A DNA stretch of 64,000 nt, taken from NCBI RefSeq assembly GCF_011682055.1, contig NZ_JAAQOM010000010.1, forward strand, positions 62,001 through 126,000, read 5' to 3'. The notes under the pieces were generated by a model. It did no database searches, had not been told where the DNA came from, and worked only from the letters and a program-made list of their open reading frames with translations. Position 1 is the stretch's first letter; every line of letters begins with the position of its first letter. Below, piece after piece: positions 16,982 to 24,378 of the stretch. The position numbers and the translations under genes are program-made. This DNA comes from Telluria antibiotica (lineage in GTDB: Bacteria > Pseudomonadota > Gammaproteobacteria > Burkholderiales > Burkholderiaceae_D).

Positions 16982-17578
16982 TCAATCGATCGGATAGCGG
17001 CGGAAGACGGGCAGCGCTTCCGCGCGCGCGGTCCACGCGGCCAGGCGCGGGAAGGCATCGCCCGCGACGATCTGCGGCACCATCAGCCGGACGAACGACC
17101 ACGTGACGGCGGCGCTGACGGCGGCCTGGTCGAGGGCGTCGACGTCGAATGCGTCCGCCTCGGCCTCGAGCAACTTCAATGCGGCGAGCAATTGTTCCTG
17201 CACGCGGTCGAGCCAGGGCTGGTGTATTTTTTCCGCCGGACGCAGGTTGTGCTCGTAGACGATCTGCGCCGTCTTTTCGCACGCGGCCAGCGCGGGGCCG
17301 ATCGCGCGCAGCGCACGCGCACGCGCGGCCGGGGCGGCGGGCAGCAGGGAGCGGCCCGTCAGCGCGTCGCCGTATTCGAGCATCAGCGTGGAATCGATGA
17401 GGAACGAGCCGTCGTCCAGCACGAGCGTCGGCGCCTTGACCGTCGGGTTGATGGCCGCGAATTCGTCGAAGTTGCGGAAGACCGACAGCGCCTTGTGTTC
17501 GAACGGGATGTCCTGCAGGTCGAACGTGATGGCCACGCGGCGGACGAAGGGCGAATCGAGCATGCCGATGAGTTGCAT
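16982..17578 (-). CDS. Glutathione S-transferase family protein (second)
   Basis: Cytosolic GST of 198 residues. The N-terminal thioredoxin-like domain starts MQLIGMLDSPFVRRVAI, with the catalytic serine in SPFVRR, a cis-proline in VKAPTLVL and the glutathione loop LIDSTLMLEYGD. The helical domain ends near LAAWTARAEALPVFRRYPID. AGGAGG lies five bases before the ATG. Sequence and loop motifs differ from the GST at 2416-3033, so it belongs to another class. It is the first gene of the minus-strand run leading to ggt. Confidence 0.9.
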   Translation of the reverse strand: MQLIGMLDSPFVRRVAITFDLQDIPFEHKALSVFRNFDEFAAINPTVKAPTLVLDDGSFLIDSTLMLEYGDALTGRSLLPAAPAARARALRAIGPALAACEKTAQIVYEHNLRPAEKIHQPWLDRVQEQLLAALKLLEAEADAFDVDALDQAAVSAAVTWSFVRLMVPQIVAGDAFPRLAAWTARAEALPVFRRYPID

Positions 17579-17706
17579 GGAACCTCCTGTGTTGGGTGGT
17601 CTTCCATTCTATTGGCTTTCGGGCAACCTTGCCGACCATGCATCAGGACTTGACGACAGCCCGCCTTCGCCGGATAGTTGAAATCGTTTTCATAACGGAG
17701 GCGACG

Positions 17707-18915
17707 ATGGGCGAGCCGATGCGTTTCGATGCGGAGATAGGGGCCGGCATGGCGCCGGCGGCAGCGCGGCCGGGCGCGGCCACGGGCGCCCGCGCGCCGC
17801 GCGTGGTCGCCATCGACCTGCTGCGCGGCCTGGCCGTGATGGGCATGGTGATGGTCGCGTACGCGGGCGGCTGGGACGACCGGTTCACGTTTCTCACGCA
17901 TGCGTCGTGGCGCGGGTTCGCCATCGCCGACATGATCTTTCCGGCGTTCCTGTTCTGTGCGGGGGCCGCGCTGCCGTATGCGCTGCGTCGGCGCGAGGGC
18001 CAGGGCAGGGCGGCCCTCGCGGGCCACGTGCTGCGCCGTTCCGCGATCCTCGTCGCCCTGGGCGTCTTCCTGAACCTCCTGCCGGGGTTCGACGTTGCCC
18101 ACGTCCGCCTGCCGGGCATCCTGCAGCGCATCGGCCTGTGTTATGCGATCGCCGGCACGGGATGCGCGCTGGCGCTGCGCCGCGACGGCCTGCGCGTGGG
18201 CGGGCTCGTCGCGGCCATCGCCGTGCTGCTGGCGGGCTATGGCGCGCTGCTGCTCGCGTGGGACGCGCCCGGCTGCGGCCGCGCGTGCTTCGATTCCGCG
18301 CACGCGCTGCCGGCCGTCGTCGACCGCGCCGTGTTCGGCGTCGCGCACCTGTGGCCGTGGGGGCGGACGGGCGACGTCGTCACCTACGACCCGGAAGGTC
18401 TTGTGTCCACATTGGGCGCGCTCGTCAACATGCTGCTGGGCGTCGCCGCATCCGTGCTGCTGATGCGGTCGCACAGGCGCGCCACCTTGACGGCCATCGC
18501 CATCGCCGGCGCGGCGTGCCTGCTGGGCGGGCTGCTGCTCGATCCCCTCATGCCGGTCGTGAAAAAACTGTGGACCCCGAGCTTCGCGCTGCTGTCCGGC
18601 GGCTTCACGTTGCTGGCGCTGCTCGCGCTGATGCGGCTCGTGCCGCCAGGCCGCGCAGCCCCGGCATGGACGCGGCCCGTGCTTGCCTTCGGCACCAACG
18701 CGACCCTGGCCTTCGTCGGCATCACGTTGATCGATACTGTGATGCAGCTGCCGCTGGGCGGTGCGGGCAGCGCGCACGACCGGCTGGCGGCCCTGCTGGC
18801 GCGCGCGATTCCCGAGCCGCGCGTCGCGTCGGCCGCGTACTCCGCGCTGCTGCTGCTCGTGCTCGGGGCAGGGCTGTGGCAGCTGTACAAGCGGCGGATC
18901 GTCGTCCGGATCTGA
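17707..18915 (+). CDS. Membrane acyltransferase, heparan-alpha-glucosaminide N-acetyltransferase-like (YeiB/NagX type)
   Basis: Polytopic membrane protein of 402 residues with about ten transmembrane segments. The opening RVVAIDLLRGLAVMGMVMV is the signature of the HGSNAT_cat/DUF5009 group, whose members transfer acetyl groups across a membrane to sugars. Later motifs include IADMIFPAFLFCAGAALPYA and LPGILQRIGLCYAIAG. The start at 17707 has GGAGG five bases upstream; the frame extends 37 codons further. No sugar-metabolism genes adjoin it, so the acceptor is unknown. Confidence 0.85.
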   Translation: MGEPMRFDAEIGAGMAPAAARPGAATGARAPRVVAIDLLRGLAVMGMVMVAYAGGWDDRFTFLTHASWRGFAIADMIFPAFLFCAGAALPYALRRREGQGRAALAGHVLRRSAILVALGVFLNLLPGFDVAHVRLPGILQRIGLCYAIAGTGCALALRRDGLRVGGLVAAIAVLLAGYGALLLAWDAPGCGRACFDSAHALPAVVDRAVFGVAHLWPWGRTGDVVTYDPEGLVSTLGALVNMLLGVAASVLLMRSHRRATLTAIAIAGAACLLGGLLLDPLMPVVKKLWTPSFALLSGGFTLLALLALMRLVPPGRAAPAWTRPVLAFGTNATLAFVGITLIDTVMQLPLGGAGSAHDRLAALLARAIPEPRVASAAYSALLLLVLGAGLWQLYKRRIVVRI

Positions 18916-18959
18916 AAGGGCGTATGCTGGCGCTCATTTGAACCCGACCGGAGACTGAG

Positions 18960-19844
18960 ATGACGCGTTTGAGCGCAGCGGATTTCGACCCCGAGGTATT
19001 AGGCCTGTTCGACGGCTATGTCCACGGCCGCGTGTCGCGCCGCGATTTCCTCGCGCGCGCGGGCCGCTACGCTGCCGGCGGCACGACGGCCGCCACCTTG
19101 CTGGCGCAGCTGTCGCCGTCGTTCGCGGCGCCGCTGGTCGCCCCGGCGGACGCGCGCTTGAAGATCAGCCACCTCGACTTTTCCTCGCCTCACGGTTACG
19201 GCAAGGTGCATGGCTATCTGGCGCAGCCGGCGAATGCGACGGGCAAGCTGCCCACGGTCCTCGTCGTGCACGAGAACCGCGGCCTGAACTCGCACATCGA
19301 GGACATCGCGCGCCGCATCGCGCTCGACGGCTATATCGCCTACGCGCCGGACGCGCTGTACCCGCTGGGCGGCTACCCCGGCGACGAGGACAAGGCGCGC
19401 GAGTTGTTCCCCAAGCTGGACCAGGCCAAGACGCGCGCCGACTTCATCGCCGCCGCGCACGGGCTCGCGACGCTGCCGCAGGGGACGGGCAAGGTCGTCG
19501 TCGTGGGCTTTTGCTACGGCGGCGGCATCGCCAACTACCTCGCGACACAGCTGCCGGACCTGGCGGCAGTCGTGTCGTTCTACGGCATGCAGCCGCCGGC
19601 GGCCGACGTGGCCCGCATCCGCGCGCCGCTGCAGATCCACGACGCCGGCAACGATGAACGCGTACTGGCCGGCTGGCCCGCGTACGAGGCGGCGCTGAAG
19701 GCGAACCACGTCGATTACCAGCACTTCGTCTACCCCGGCGTCGAGCACGGCTTCAACAACGACACGACGCCCCGCTACGACGAGGCCGCGGCCAGGCTGG
19801 CGTGGTCGCGGACGATGGCGTTCTTCAAGGCGAAGCTGGCGTAG
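18960..19844 (+). CDS. Dienelactone hydrolase family protein with Tat-type leader
   Basis: Alpha/beta-hydrolase of 294 residues. The N-terminus carries a twin-arginine motif (SRRDFLARAGRYAAGG) and a hydrophobic stretch ending near SFAAP, indicating export in folded form. The catalytic Cys is in GFCYGGGIANY, the acid in HDAGNDERV and the His in GVEHGFNN, the standard triad of the dienelactone hydrolase fold; family members hydrolyse lactones or small esters. No catechol-pathway genes are nearby, so the substrate is open. The stop overlaps the GTG start of the next gene by one base. Confidence 0.9.
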   Translation: MTRLSAADFDPEVLGLFDGYVHGRVSRRDFLARAGRYAAGGTTAATLLAQLSPSFAAPLVAPADARLKISHLDFSSPHGYGKVHGYLAQPANATGKLPTVLVVHENRGLNSHIEDIARRIALDGYIAYAPDALYPLGGYPGDEDKARELFPKLDQAKTRADFIAAAHGLATLPQGTGKVVVVGFCYGGGIANYLATQLPDLAAVVSFYGMQPPAADVARIRAPLQIHDAGNDERVLAGWPAYEAALKANHVDYQHFVYPGVEHGFNNDTTPRYDEAAARLAWSRTMAFFKAKLA

Positions 19845-20404
19845 TGGAACGGCTGGCCGCGCTGCAGGCGCTGATCGCGTCCGACCAACGGCGCATGGAC
19901 GTGCTGCGTGCCGTGCGCGCTCTCGGCCTGCCGGATTGCTGGGTGGCCGCCGGGTTCGTGCGCAACTGCGTGTGGGATCACGTGCACGGGCTTGCGGCGT
20001 CGCCGCTTTCGCAAGATATCGACGTGATCTGGTTCTATGCGGAGCAAGGCGACGCGGCCCGGGATGCCTCTCTCGAACGGGCGTTGCGGGACCGGGATGG
20101 GACTCTGGACTGGTCCGTCAAGAACCAGGCACGGATGCACGTGCGCAATGGCGATGCGCCATATGCCTCCGCCACGGATGCGATGCGGTACTGGCCGGAG
20201 ACGGCGACGGCGGTCGGTGTCCGGCTTGGCCAAGACGATACCCTCGAGGTGGCGGCGCCGTTCGGGCTGGACGACCTGTTCGGACTGGTTGTCCAGCCGA
20301 CCCGGCGTTTCGCCGAGGAGAAACGGGCGGTCTACCTGGCGCGCTTCCGCGCCAAGGACTGGCCGGGCCGCTGGCCTCGGCTGCGAATCGAGATGCCTGC
20401 CTGA
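19844..20404 (+). CDS. Nucleotidyltransferase family protein (NTP_transf_6, PF06042)
   Basis: Protein of 186 residues with the PF06042 pattern: CWVAAGFVRNCVWDHVHG, SQDIDVIWF with the paired acidic residues of a nucleotidyltransferase, AYASATDAMRYWPETATAVG-like text in the middle, and a C-terminal stretch LDDLFGLVVQPTRRF with a basic end. Members are predicted nucleotidyltransferases with unknown substrates. The GTG start at 19844 overlaps the upstream stop (TAGTG), indicating coupling to the hydrolase; a longer frame from 19802 lies inside that gene. The stop is followed at once by a REP-like palindrome. Confidence 0.82.
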   Translation: MERLAALQALIASDQRRMDVLRAVRALGLPDCWVAAGFVRNCVWDHVHGLAASPLSQDIDVIWFYAEQGDAARDASLERALRDRDGTLDWSVKNQARMHVRNGDAPYASATDAMRYWPETATAVGVRLGQDDTLEVAAPFGLDDLFGLVVQPTRRFAEEKRAVYLARFRAKDWPGRWPRLRIEMPA

Positions 20405-20574
20405 AATTCGGGGTCAGAGCACTTTTTCTGAAAAATTCAGGGTCAGAGCACATTTTTTCGATGTGCACGAACGGCCCCGTTCACGACCAATGGCGACGCG
20501 ATCGGGGCGATGGCGTCTTGCCGGAAGGGGATCTGACCCCGAACTTTTAAAATAATGTGCTCTGACCCCGAATT
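20404..20574. repeat. REP-like long inverted repeat built on AATTCGGGGTCAGAGCAC
   Basis: Four copies of one unit: 20404-20427 and 20433-20458 on the plus strand, 20529-20548 and 20551-20574 on the minus strand. The outer pair is nearly perfect (AAATTCGGGGTCAGAGCAC against GTGCTCTGACCCCGAATTT). About 70 bp of unrelated sequence separates the arms. Units of this kind flank REP-associated tyrosine transposase genes in related genomes (recalled, not checked); no transposase remains here. Confidence 0.8.
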
Positions 20575-20582
20575 TGGGCAAG

Positions 20583-20606
20583 AAAAAAGGCACCCGCAGG
20601 TGCCTT
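20583..20606 (-). terminator. Rho-independent terminator of rpoH
   Basis: On the minus strand: stem AAGGCACC/GGTGCCTT with a four-base loop, followed by a run of T (plus-strand A run at 20583-20588). It lies 20 bp after the rpoH stop. Confidence 0.88.
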
Positions 20607-20626
20607 CGTCGTTGGCTGTGGATGGC

Positions 20627-21517
20627 TTACATGTAAGCCGCCAGCGAGGTTTTCATCTTTTTCAGCGCGGCCGATTCGATCTGGCGGATGCGCTCGGCCG
20701 ACACGCCGAATTCCTCGGCCAGCGTGTGCAACGTGGCACCGGAACCGTCGTCGTTGGCCAGCCAGCGGGCTTCCACGATGCGGCGCGAACGCGGGTCCAG
20801 CTTGGACAGGGCCGTTTCCAGGCCTTCCGACTGCAGGCGCACCTGCTCTTCGCCTTCCAGCACCTTCGTCGGTTCCTGCTGGTCCGAGGACAGATAGGCG
20901 ATCGGCGAGAACTTGTCGTCTTCGTCGTCGGTCGGCGCTTCCAGTGCGATGTCGCGGCCGGACAGGCGCGTTTCCATTTCGATCACTTCTTCGCGCTTGA
21001 CGTCGAGCATCTTGGCCAGATCGTCGACTTGCTGCGGCGACATGGCATCGAGGCCCTGCTTGTTGCTGCGCAGATTGAAGAACAGCTTGCGCTGCGCCTT
21101 CGTCGTCGCAACCTTGACCAGGCGCCAGTTCTTCAAGATGTATTCGTGCATCTCGGCCTTGATCCAGTGCATGGCATAGGACACCAGGCGCACGCCCTGG
21201 TTCGGGTCGAAGCGCTTGACTGCCTTCATCAGGCCGATATTGCCTTCCTGGATCAGGTCGGCGTGCGGCAGGCCGTAGCCCAGGTAGCCGCGTGCGATCG
21301 AGACGACCAGGCGCAGGTGAGACATCACCAGCTTCTGAGCCGCATCGAGATCATTCTTTTCCTGCAGGCGCGTTGCCAGCGACACTTCTTCTTCGTGGGT
21401 CAGCATCGGCAGGCGGTTCACTGCCGAGATATAGGCGTCGATATTACCGAGATTGCCACTGAAACCCAGCCCCAGAGCACGACTGCCGGCCGGGACCAAT
21501 GCGGATTGTGCGGACAT
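20627..21517 (-). CDS. rpoH: RNA polymerase sigma-32 (heat shock) factor
   Basis: Sigma factor of 296 residues directing heat-shock transcription. It has the RpoH box QRKLFFNLR at 142-150, diagnostic for sigma-32, region 2 with YLGYGLPHADLIQEGNIGLM and FDPNQGVRLVSYAMHWIKAE, and the region 4.2 helix-turn-helix TLHTLAEEFGVSAERIRQIE. The ATG at 21517 has AGGGAG six bases upstream; the frame extends 35 codons further without support. A CIRCE element sits about 130 bp upstream, indicating control by HrcA. An intrinsic terminator follows. Confidence 0.97.
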   Translation of the reverse strand: MSAQSALVPAGSRALGLGFSGNLGNIDAYISAVNRLPMLTHEEEVSLATRLQEKNDLDAAQKLVMSHLRLVVSIARGYLGYGLPHADLIQEGNIGLMKAVKRFDPNQGVRLVSYAMHWIKAEMHEYILKNWRLVKVATTKAQRKLFFNLRSNKQGLDAMSPQQVDDLAKMLDVKREEVIEMETRLSGRDIALEAPTDDEDDKFSPIAYLSSDQQEPTKVLEGEEQVRLQSEGLETALSKLDPRSRRIVEARWLANDDGSGATLHTLAEEFGVSAERIRQIESAALKKMKTSLAAYM

Positions 21518-21646
21518 AGTCACTCCCTCTGTTAAGCTGCTGCATCGTCTCGCCATCTCCAGGGCCCCGGAGGCACCACTGGCTGGCTTGTGTCGGGATG
21601 CTGACGGTGCTATCAAAACCATTTCCCGCGATAGTCTGACGTTATA

Positions 21647-21673
21647 TTAGCACTCTCTTGAGGTGAGTGCTAG
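21647..21673. promoter_or_regulatory. CIRCE element (HrcA operator) upstream of rpoH
   Basis: TTAGCACTC, nine-base spacer, GAGTGCTAG: one mismatch from the CIRCE consensus TTAGCACTC-N9-GAGTGCTAA. Read on the minus strand it is followed directly by AATATAAC, a plausible -10 region (TAATAT), so bound HrcA would cover the rpoH promoter. The distance to the rpoH start is about 130 bp. Confidence 0.9.
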
Positions 21674-21961
21674 GCGGCACCATATTCCTGGAGACGGGTT
21701 TAAGTTTCGTTAAAGTATTGTCCACAGGAACCAAAAACCGAGGCCGGTTCAACTGTAGAGCAGGGCATCAGCGATTCAAATGATGTACGTCAAGTGTGAC
21801 ACTCGTAACGTTTGAAAGTCGTAGAAGACAGGTTAGGCGACTCATGCTGCGCCTTCTGTTTGCTGGCGCACGTTGTCGTGTAGGCGAATGCCTCGTGTCC
21901 GCTGCCGGATTAGACTGGCCAGCAGCGGATGGGTTCACAGGGCCAGTGCGATCTGCTCGGT
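21674..21961. other. Gap between the rpoH promoter and the Abi-like gene
   Basis: About 290 bp with no supported gene. The first part holds AT-rich sequence upstream of the rpoH promoter (GTTTAAGTTTCGTTAAAG); the rest shows no convincing reading frame, repeat or terminator. The only open frame (21796-22050, plus) runs into the opposing gene and has no coding signature. Confidence 0.5.
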
Positions 21962-22606
21962 CTAAATTGGCTGAACAGCAAACCAGGTTGCCGGCAGGCG
22001 ATCATGGCCAGCAAGCCATGGCGGCAGCTTTGGATCGAGCCAGCCGATGACTTCCACGCCTTTTGTGTGCAGATCGATCAGGGCGGGCGTTAGCCAAAGC
22101 AATTGTTCGTGATGGAAGACACGGTTCCGCAGCTCTCGGATCTGATTGAGCGCAGACGACACGGTATGGCGCTGGCGCTGCGATTTCGGACAGCGGGGGA
22201 AGACGAGGCGCAGATCCTTCCACAGTATCGACTGAAAGTGGACGTTAAACAGCGAACTCCAGAAGCCGAAGGCCAGCTCGGCAATGATTTTGTCGGGCGT
22301 AAGGGCTTCCGCCCGGCGTTGCAGCTTGACTTTTGCGTTGCCAACCTCGCGGACCTGCCATGCGAACGACGCGTTGTTCGTCCATGCTTCCCACCAATCC
22401 GTGCGCAGGTACAGAGTCGTCAGGCGCTGATGAACGCCGTTCTTCAGCGCGATCTCGATGTCGTTCAGCATGGGCATCGTTGCTTCCGCAAGCAGCAGGT
22501 TGTTCACATATGCCCTTGCCGCCCTCGACTCGTCGCCATCGCATGCGGCGCGATAACGTCCCAGCCGGGCCGACGAAAAATGCCTTTCGAGATCGCTCCA
22601 ATCCAT
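21962..22606 (-). CDS. Abi-like protein (PF07751 type, AbiD/AbiF-related) with HEPN motif
   Basis: Protein of 214 residues of the Abi-like family, whose studied members (AbiD, AbiF) abort phage infection. Family pattern seen in order: RLGRYRAACDGDESRAARAY near the start, MPMLNDIEIALKNGVHQRL at 44-62, WWEAW at 71-75, FGFWSSLF at 113-120, FP at 136-137 and the C-terminal RELRNRVFHHE at 157-167. R160 and H165 fit the R-X4-6-H motif of HEPN ribonucleases. It stands alone on the minus strand between rpoH and ftsX, with no partner toxin, antitoxin or restriction gene. Base composition is close to its neighbours, so transfer is not obvious. Defence function is inference. Confidence 0.82.
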   Translation of the reverse strand: MDWSDLERHFSSARLGRYRAACDGDESRAARAYVNNLLLAEATMPMLNDIEIALKNGVHQRLTTLYLRTDWWEAWTNNASFAWQVREVGNAKVKLQRRAEALTPDKIIAELAFGFWSSLFNVHFQSILWKDLRLVFPRCPKSQRQRHTVSSALNQIRELRNRVFHHEQLLWLTPALIDLHTKGVEVIGWLDPKLPPWLAGHDRLPATWFAVQPI

Positions 22607-22618
22607 CGTGAATCACCT

Positions 22619-22771
22619 TTGAATGAGGTACTTACGACGGTATACTGCAGGCGCAGCCCTAGGTTTTGTCCTCTCCCAGCCTCCATACTGGTGATGACGC
22701 CAGGTCAGTTCTGGTCCCGTTCCGCGGGACCACCCCGGATTCGAAAAACCCGCCTGATGGTGGGTTTTTTT
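22619..22771 (+). ncRNA. Candidate small RNA between the Abi-like gene and ftsX
   Basis: A promoter-like TTGAAT (22619-22624), 16-base spacer, TATACT (22641-22646) would start a plus-strand transcript of about 120 nt near 22653. It would hold an unpaired CU-rich stretch GTCCTCTCCCAGCCTCC (22669-22685), able to pair with Shine-Dalgarno sequences, a strong hairpin GGTCCCG/CGGGACC (22713-22731) and an intrinsic terminator AAACCCGCC/GGTGGGTTT with a T run to 22771. It resembles no RNA family I can name. The evidence is only arrangement; the terminator may simply serve ftsX. Confidence 0.4.
22743..22771. terminator. Bidirectional rho-independent terminator downstream of ftsX
   Basis: Stem AAACCCGCC (22746-22754) and GGTGGGTTT (22759-22767), loop TGAT, one G-T pair. 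T runs occur on both strands (plus TTTTTTT after the stem; minus TTTTT at 22744-22748), so it can end ftsX on the minus strand and any plus-strand transcript. Confidence 0.85.
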
Positions 22772-22788
22772 ATGGACCAGCGAGGCGG

Positions 22789-23709
22789 TCAGTTCAACCG
22801 CGCCAGATGCCGCTGCACCGACAACATGGCCCCGACGAGCCCGAGCCCCGCGCTGATCGCCAGCAAGCCCGCCATGCCGAGCGGCGGCAGCGGGGCCAGC
22901 TGGAATTCGGATGCGTACAGGCGGGCGAACTCGGCGATGGCCGTGTTCAGCGGACGCAGCGCCAGCGTGACGGCGCCCAGCGCCACCGCGCCCGCGCACA
23001 GGCCCAGCAGCGCGCCCGTGTAGTAGAACGGACGGTGGATGAAGTTGTCGGTCGCGCCCAGCAGCTTCGACACGGCGATCTCCTCGCGCTGCGTCAGCAC
23101 CTGCAGGCGGATCGTGTTGAACACGACGGCGATCACGACGACGCCCAGCGTCACGGCGAGCAGCAGCAGTGCCAGGCGCAGCACGCCCAGCAGGGCGGCC
23201 AGGCGCTTGACCCAGGCCGAGTCCACCTGCACGGAATCGACACCCGGCAGCGCGCGCATCTGCTCGGCGATGCCGTCCACGCGCGCGGCGTCGGCGCGAC
23301 TCGTAAAACCTTCGAGCTTCATCACGTAGCTGTCCGGCAGCGGGTTGTCGCCCAGGGTCTCGATCACGTCCGTGAGGCCGCTTTTTTCCTTCAGGCTCGC
23401 GAGCGCCTGCTCGCGCGGCACGAACGTGACTTTCGCGTGGGCGCCGTGCAGGATGCGCTGCAATTGCGGCGCGAGCGCCTGCGCCTGGTCGCGCGGCGTG
23501 TCGGCCTTGAGGAACAGGCTGAGTTCCGGGTCGACGGACAATTCTTCCGACAGGGGACGCACGTTGTCGAGCAAGGTGACGCCCGCGAACGGCAGTGCCA
23601 GCGCGACGGCGACGACGAGCACGTTGAACAGGAAGCTGCCCGGCGCCTTGCGCACGTGCGACAGCGCGGCGCCGAGGGCGAAGCGGTGCTGGCGGAACCA
23701 GTTGTTCAT
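22789..23709 (-). CDS. ftsX: Cell division protein FtsX (permease-like)
   Basis: Inner-membrane partner of FtsE, 306 residues; the pair links the divisome to activation of peptidoglycan hydrolases. One transmembrane segment near residues 25-45, a periplasmic domain of about 120 residues (PELSLFLKADTPRDQAQALA onward), then three segments at about 165-305. The conserved QVLTQREEIAVSKLLGATDN, the cytoplasmic coupling region, is intact. Its start overlaps the ftsE stop by 4 bases. Gene order ftsY-ftsE-ftsX is standard in proteobacteria. Confidence 0.96.
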   Translation of the reverse strand: MNNWFRQHRFALGAALSHVRKAPGSFLFNVLVVAVALALPFAGVTLLDNVRPLSEELSVDPELSLFLKADTPRDQAQALAPQLQRILHGAHAKVTFVPREQALASLKEKSGLTDVIETLGDNPLPDSYVMKLEGFTSRADAARVDGIAEQMRALPGVDSVQVDSAWVKRLAALLGVLRLALLLLAVTLGVVVIAVVFNTIRLQVLTQREEIAVSKLLGATDNFIHRPFYYTGALLGLCAGAVALGAVTLALRPLNTAIAEFARLYASEFQLAPLPPLGMAGLLAISAGLGLVGAMLSVQRHLARLN

Positions 23710-24371
23710 GCGGCACCTCCCACCACGTGGCCGTGTTCGAGGCGAATCACGCGTGCCGCCTTGTCCAGGATTTCGTCGTCATGGGACGAGATGACGCAGG
23801 TGACGCCCACGGAATGAAACGCGTGCAGCGCGTCGATGACCTTGTCGGCGGCGGCGCGGTCGAGGTTCGCGGTCGGCTCGTCGGCCAGGATGATCTGCGG
23901 GCGGTTGACGATGGCGCGGGCGATCGCCACGCGCTGCTGTTCGCCGCCGGACAGCGCCATCGGCAGCGCCAGCGCGCGGTCGAGCAAGCCGACCTTGTCC
24001 AGCGCAGCGCGGGCGCGCTGCTCGGCCTGCGCGGCGTGCGCGCCGGTGACGAGCAGCGGCAGCATCACGTTGGCCAGGATGTGGCGGTCGTTGAGCAGGC
24101 GCTGGTTCTGGAAGATCAGGCCCAGGTTGCGGCGCAGGAAAGGGATGCCGGCCTTGCGGATGCGGCTCACGTCCTGTCCGTTCACGATCACGCGGCCGGA
24201 CGTGGGCCGTTCGATCGCGGCGACCATCTTCATCAAGGTGGACTTGCCGGCGCCGGACGGGCCGGCCAGATACACCAGCTCGCCCTTGGCGATGTTCAGG
24301 GACACGTCCGCCAGCGCGAGCGTGCTGGCGGAATCCGAGTACTTCTTGGAGACGGACTGGAATTCGATCAT
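23706..24371 (-). CDS. ftsE: Cell division ATP-binding protein FtsE
   Basis: ATPase of 221 residues. Walker A GPSGAGKST at 37-45, Q-loop in NLGLIFQNQRLL, signature LSGGEQQRVAIARA near 141, Walker B IILADEPTANLD near 160 and H-loop VISSHDDEIL. The early MIEFQSVSKKYSD matches FtsE. ATP hydrolysis drives conformational change in FtsX rather than transport. It starts 7 bp after ftsY and overlaps ftsX by 4 bases. Confidence 0.97.
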   Translation of the reverse strand: MIEFQSVSKKYSDSASTLALADVSLNIAKGELVYLAGPSGAGKSTLMKMVAAIERPTSGRVIVNGQDVSRIRKAGIPFLRRNLGLIFQNQRLLNDRHILANVMLPLLVTGAHAAQAEQRARAALDKVGLLDRALALPMALSGGEQQRVAIARAIVNRPQIILADEPTANLDRAAADKVIDALHAFHSVGVTCVISSHDDEILDKAARVIRLEHGHVVGGAA

Positions 24372-24378
24372 CGCGTGT

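Noticed and set aside
16899..17639. 246-codon minus-strand frame beside the second GST
   Set aside because: Frame-shifted shadow of the GST gene.
22700..22740. Hairpin GGTCCCG-TTCCG-CGGGACC considered as part of a tRNA
   Set aside because: No acceptor, D or anticodon arms can be formed and no CCA-ready end is present.
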